A stretch of DNA of 64,000 bases from Anaerolineales bacterium. Its GTDB lineage: Bacteria > Chloroflexota > Anaerolineae > 4572-78 > J111. The stretch's first letter is position 1. Each line of letters opens with the position of its first letter. The notes beneath the pieces are model-generated. The model was not told where the DNA came from, did not search any database, and was given only the letters and a program-made list of their open reading frames with translations. Positions 60,604 through 64,000 of this stretch are shown in pieces. The translations under genes were made by a program, and so were the position numbers. Where the stretch lies: the NCBI GenBank assembly GCA_020634855.1, contig JACKAU010000007.1, positions 426,891 to 490,890 of the forward strand, read 5' to 3'.

Positions 60604-60867
60604 ATGCTGGAAACCATTATTATAGGTATCGCCATTTTATTGAGCCTGGTCGCCCTGGTTATGGTGTGGCTGGCTAATTATCAGAGCAAAACGTTGGCCA
60701 AGCAAATTCAAGGCGTCAACAGCCGGGTCAGCTCGCTCAACCACGATCTGGAAATAGAACAGCGGCAAACCGAACAGGAATTATTCCGGCTGTGGCTGGA
60801 ATTGAAACAATTACAAGATGAGCCGGTCGATAACCCGCCGCCGCCGTCCAGCCATCTATTAAAATAA
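60604..60867 (+). CDS. Small membrane-anchored coiled-coil protein
   Basis: An 87-residue protein with one N-terminal transmembrane helix (about 3-24) and a heptad-patterned helix (about 32-68, VSSLNHDLEIEQRQTEQELFRL), ending in a Pro-rich tail. The ATG at 60604 is chosen because GGAG lies five bases upstream and 22 bases after the promoter -10 box. It precedes the S9 peptidase gene by 21 bases. Function unknown; such proteins often act in envelope or protease assembly. Confidence 0.65.
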   Translation: MLETIIIGIAILLSLVALVMVWLANYQSKTLAKQIQGVNSRVSSLNHDLEIEQRQTEQELFRLWLELKQLQDEPVDNPPPPSSHLLK

Positions 60868-60888
60868 ATCTTTTCTGCGAAGAGGCCC

Positions 60889-62895
60889 ATGCCAAGACAA
60901 AAAAAACTCATCAGCGCCGATGACCTTTACCGCTTCAGCCTTATTTCCGGGGTGCAAATCTCGCCCGATGGCGAACACGTCGTTTACTGCCGGCAGCGCA
61001 TCGACCAGACCAGCCAGCGCAAATTTTACAACTTATGGGTGGTTGCCACTTCCGGCGGCCGGCCGCGCCAATTCACCTATGGCGATCAGGTCGATGCCCA
61101 ACCCCACTGGTCGCCTGACGGCCGGGCGATCGCGTTTATCTCCAACCGGACCGATAAAAAACAATCGCAAATCTACATCATTCCCTTCGATGGCGGCGAG
61201 GCTCGCCCGTTGACCGATCTCAAGGGCGAATTCGGCGGCTTCGAGTGGTCGCCGGATGGGAAGCAGCTTGTCTTCAATTTCCGTAAGAAAGATCAAGCGG
61301 TTCTGGACCGTGAAGCGGATTCCCAGAAAGAAAAATTAGGCGTGGTTGATCGCCACATTACCCGGCTGTTCTACAAACAAGACGGCGAAGGCTTTCTGCC
61401 GCAAGAGCGGTGGCACATCTGGACGGCCAACACCAGCACCGGTCGCGCCAAGCAGCTCACCCAAGGCGACATTTACGATGAGTTCGATCCCCATTGGTCA
61501 CCCGACGGCGGCAAAATTCTGTTTCACTCCAACCGCGCCACCGATCCTGACCGCGATTGGGATCAGGCTGATCTGTACGTTATTTCCGTCGCTAACAACG
61601 AACTCTACAAAATCGAAACCGCGCCCGGCCCCAAATCTCACGCCCGATTTTCGCCGGACGGCTGGTGGATTGCCTTCTACCAAGAAGGCGGCAAAACCAA
61701 CCTGTGGCAAAATATCAATCTGTGGGTCGTGCCCACCCACGGCAACAGCCCGGCCGTCAACCTGACCGGCGAGTTCGATTTGCAGGTCGGTCACGCAACC
61801 CTCAACGACATCGGCAGCATGCAAACCAGCGCTCCGGCCTGGTCCGCCGACAGCCGCACCATCTATTTCCAAGTCACTCACCATGGGGATACGCTGCTAA
61901 AATCGATTGCCGTTGACGGGACCGATTTGCACGACGTTGTGACCGAAACGGGGGTAGTCGATGAGTTTCATTTGAGTCGAGACAGCGAGAAACTGGTCTA
62001 TCTTTTTGCCACAATGACCTCACCGAGCGAAATCATGGTCATCGACCTGGCCGCAGGCAACACGCGGCAGGTGACCCGCCACCATCAAGCACTGCTACGA
62101 GCTAGAGATTTAGGCGCTGTGGAAGAAGTGTGGTTCAAAGGTCCGGATGGCAACGATTTGCAGGGCTGGATATTGACCCCACCGGGCTTCGATCCGAACC
62201 GGAAATATCCGTCAATCCTCGAAATCCACGGCGGCCCGATGACCCAGTACGGCCACTTTATGATGCACGAATTCTACTTTCTGGCGGCTCACGGCTATGT
62301 GGTCTACTTTTGCAACCCACGTGGCGGGTTTGGCTACGGCGAAGCCCATACCAAAGCCATCTACAACGACTGGGGCAATAAGGATTACGCCGATCTGATG
62401 GCCTGGGTCGATGTGGTCGAGCAGAAACCCTACATTGATCGGGATCGCATGGGCGTAACCGGCGGCAGCTATGGCGGCTTTATGACCAACTGGATCATCG
62501 GTCACACCGACCGCTTCAAGGCGGCGGTGACCCAGCGCAGCGTCAGCAACAGCGTCAGCATGTTCGGCTCCGGCGATTTGGCCAGCATTTGGTCGGCGCT
62601 CTTCGGCCCCACCACGTATTTTTGGGATGACCACGAAACCTATTGGCGGCAGTCGCCCCTCAAATATATCGGCCAGGCCAAAACCCCAACGCTGGTTATT
62701 CACAACGAACAAGACCTACGGTGCAGCATCGAACAGGGGGAGCAAGTGTTCATCGCGCTCAAAACTCTGGGCGTCGATACCGAATTCGTCCGCTTTCCGG
62801 ATGAGTCGCACGGCCTCTCGCGCGGCGGGCGGACGGATCGACGGATTGCCAGGTTGAATCACATTTTGCGCTGGTTTGACAAATATCTAAAGTAA
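60889..62895 (+). CDS. S9-family prolyl oligopeptidase/acylaminoacyl peptidase
   Basis: A 668-residue serine peptidase. The N-terminal ~400 residues are a beta-propeller with repeated TolB/WD-like HWSPDG strands (PHWSPDGRAIAF, FEWSPDGKQLVF, PHWSPDGGKILF); the C-terminal alpha/beta hydrolase domain carries Ser527 (GGSYGGF), Asp609 (HNEQDLRC) and His641 (DESHGLSR). No signal peptide, so probably cytoplasmic degradation of short peptides, cleaving dipeptides or N-acyl residues. It is the last gene of the promoter-60554 unit and is followed by a branched hairpin. Confidence 0.93.
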   Translation: MPRQKKLISADDLYRFSLISGVQISPDGEHVVYCRQRIDQTSQRKFYNLWVVATSGGRPRQFTYGDQVDAQPHWSPDGRAIAFISNRTDKKQSQIYIIPFDGGEARPLTDLKGEFGGFEWSPDGKQLVFNFRKKDQAVLDREADSQKEKLGVVDRHITRLFYKQDGEGFLPQERWHIWTANTSTGRAKQLTQGDIYDEFDPHWSPDGGKILFHSNRATDPDRDWDQADLYVISVANNELYKIETAPGPKSHARFSPDGWWIAFYQEGGKTNLWQNINLWVVPTHGNSPAVNLTGEFDLQVGHATLNDIGSMQTSAPAWSADSRTIYFQVTHHGDTLLKSIAVDGTDLHDVVTETGVVDEFHLSRDSEKLVYLFATMTSPSEIMVIDLAAGNTRQVTRHHQALLRARDLGAVEEVWFKGPDGNDLQGWILTPPGFDPNRKYPSILEIHGGPMTQYGHFMMHEFYFLAAHGYVVYFCNPRGGFGYGEAHTKAIYNDWGNKDYADLMAWVDVVEQKPYIDRDRMGVTGGSYGGFMTNWIIGHTDRFKAAVTQRSVSNSVSMFGSGDLASIWSALFGPTTYFWDDHETYWRQSPLKYIGQAKTPTLVIHNEQDLRCSIEQGEQVFIALKTLGVDTEFVRFPDESHGLSRGGRTDRRIARLNHILRWFDKYLK

Positions 62896-62902
62896 CAACT
62901 TT

Positions 62903-62956
62903 CCGGAGCAACAAAGCTTGCTTTGTTTTGGTCAAAGCAGAGCTTTGACGCTCCGG
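62903..62956. repeat. Branched inverted repeat after S9 gene
   Basis: An outer stem CCGGAGC/GCTCCGG encloses two hairpins, ACAAAGC-TT-GCTTTGT and TCAAAGC-AGA-GCTTTGA, so the transcript can fold as a three-way junction. A TTTATTTTT tract follows, so it may also terminate transcription. Confidence 0.7.
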
Positions 62957-63116
62957 GGTTTATTTTTCACGGTGCATCTCCTCTCCCACAACGAAAATCA
63001 AGCTCTTTTGCGCAACACCTCCTTATCCAGCGACAAAAACGCAAGCCTGCCTCGCTGTACGCCCTTCCCAACCGGCGGTTCACAAAATCCCCATAAAAGC
63101 TAAGTACAGGATTGCA

Positions 63117-64000
63117 TTAATTGATTCCGAGTTTAACCTCAAGTTTCTCAACAGTGTAAGACCAGTTGATGGGTTTAGCAGACCGATTGTGAAAAGCGAT
63201 GAACAGTTCAATGGCGGTCTGCAAAGCCTCTAAAGTGTCAAAGTGATTAGGTGTGAGTAACTTGCGTTGCAAGATACTGAACCAGATTTCAATTTGGTCA
63301 AGCCAGGAGGCATTTTTAGGTAACCAGTAAACCTGAATAGACAAAGGCCATTGTTGCTGAGTGATGTGTTGGTGTAAGCAGGCTTCCAATTGCTTGGGAG
63401 CGTGGGTGGTGCCGTTGTCCAAAATCAAGGCCAAGGTCTTGACCTGCCGGTCCAAGGCTTCAGGGATAATGACCGTTAGCAGAAAGTGCTGAAAATCAAC
63501 AAAGCGTTTGCGAGCTTGCCCCAGGCCATAGACCTGACCATCGGCCACACTCAAACCAGCAAACAGATGTAACGCCCCCTGCCGTCCGTAGCGGGATGAG
63601 AGCAAGGTCGCTTGTCCGCCTTGAGCCGGGGGGCGAGGGGGTTGCTGCCGCTTGCGGGCCTGGATCGAGGTCTTTTCGTCGACACAGACCACCCAGATGC
63701 CTCGCTTGAGTAACGCTTTGGTGTGTCGGTACAACCACAAGATGGGGCTAGCTCGCTCCAAAAAGGCTTCCGGCTCTTCAATGTGCTGCCAGAGCTGATA
63801 GCGCCACGGTTTGATTTTGTCGGCTGATAGCCAGCGAGCCACGGGGCTGGTGGGCACACTGACCACCAGCCCTAAGGTGACCAGACGGGCTGCAATCTCG
63901 GCGTAACTCCATCGGGCCAGGGGTAGCTCCGCTTCAGTTTGGGGGCGCACACAGGCCAAGGTCGTCGCTTGCGCTCTGACCTCAGGGGGAAAAACGCCGG
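63117..64000 (-). CDS. IS630-type transposase, cut by window edge
   Basis: The window carries the C-terminal ~295 residues of an IS630/Tc1-mariner-type transposase; the reading frame continues beyond 64000, so the true start is outside (a TTG at 63959 is not the start). DDE residues are in CVDEKTSIQ, ILDNGTTHAP and the SWLDQIEIWFSILQRK region. Downstream of the stop the sequence GCATTAATTG may contain the IS end and its TA target. It belongs to a different family from the IS at 39594. Confidence 0.85.
   Translation of the reverse strand, partial: GVFPPEVRAQATTLACVRPQTEAELPLARWSYAEIAARLVTLGLVVSVPTSPVARWLSADKIKPWRYQLWQHIEEPEAFLERASPILWLYRHTKALLKRGIWVVCVDEKTSIQARKRQQPPRPPAQGGQATLLSSRYGRQGALHLFAGLSVADGQVYGLGQARKRFVDFQHFLLTVIIPEALDRQVKTLALILDNGTTHAPKQLEACLHQHITQQQWPLSIQVYWLPKNASWLDQIEIWFSILQRKLLTPNHFDTLEALQTAIELFIAFHNRSAKPINWSYTVEKLEVKLGIN

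Noticed and set aside
62918..63103. 61-codon plus-strand frame after the S9 gene
   Set aside because: It is made largely of the branched inverted repeat and lacks a start signal.
63957..63959. TTG start for the IS630 transposase
   Set aside because: The frame stays open to the window edge with family-like residues upstream, so the true start is outside.

Overview
The window looks like a chromosomal segment of an uncultured member of the Chloroflexota, most likely Anaerolineae-like. This is inference from gene content. The clues are an A-adding-type DHH/CBS/poly(A)-polymerase fusion, FHA-linked and zinc-ribbon-linked Ser/Thr kinases, a beta-helix lipoprotein with a C-terminal YLPLL tail, a TIGR03960-type radical SAM protein and a cyanobacterial/mycobacterial-type (group 2a) uptake hydrogenase. 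Promoters that can be read are sigma70-like (TTGACA-17-TATACT type). No rRNA, tRNA or CRISPR array was found.

Layout. 1-9.6 kb: histidine-kinase ATPase domain, SulP-STAS-rhodanese anion transporter overlapping class II fructose-1,6-bisphosphatase, a zinc metallopeptidase, an SPFH/band-7 membrane protein and an unusual TPR protein ending in a LexA/S24-like autoprotease domain. 9.8-12.5 kb: small hypothetical genes around a decayed second SPFH gene that still has its promoter and ribosome-binding site. 13-19.6 kb: SCO lipoprotein, radical SAM protein, and a minus-strand set of FHA-kinase, hypoxanthine phosphoribosyltransferase and J-domain/VWA protein. 19.8-28.2 kb: a 1104-residue glycine-rich beta-helix lipoprotein followed at once by a zinc-ribbon membrane kinase, facing the DHH-CBS-tRNA nucleotidyltransferase. 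28.7-32 kb: SGNH hydrolase, a non-coding array of about twelve ~40-bp tandem repeats, and a small two-gene pair with toxin/antitoxin-like layout.

32-46 kb is the centrepiece: a minus-strand [NiFe]-hydrogenase locus read hypA-hypB-(DUF1641-like repeat protein)-hupS-hupL-[IS element]-maturation protease-two small ORFs-TPR protein-small ORF-NifU/Rieske protein-NHL protein-hypC-hypD-hypE. Structural genes, endopeptidase, five of six hyp genes (no hypF) and the accessory set recalled from group 2a (Huc/Hup) loci are all present, so the expected role is high-affinity H2 oxidation feeding the quinone pool. A 1.48-kb IS sits opposite to the operon between hupL and the endopeptidase gene, 11 bases before the latter's start codon, so maturation may now be uncoupled from the structural genes.

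46.5-63 kb: a subtilisin-like protease preceded by a small gene that resembles its own N-terminal prodomain, a SLOG-domain protein, an alpha/beta hydrolase, a SirB1-like protein, a run of secreted or envelope proteins (LysM, SH3b with a poly-Asn tail, lipoprotein), two tandem MscS-like channels, full-length cobalamin-dependent methionine synthase, a small membrane coiled-coil protein and an S9 peptidase. The right edge cuts an IS630-type transposase. Many intergenic gaps carry hairpins built from short iterated words, each with a different word; these are listed individually.
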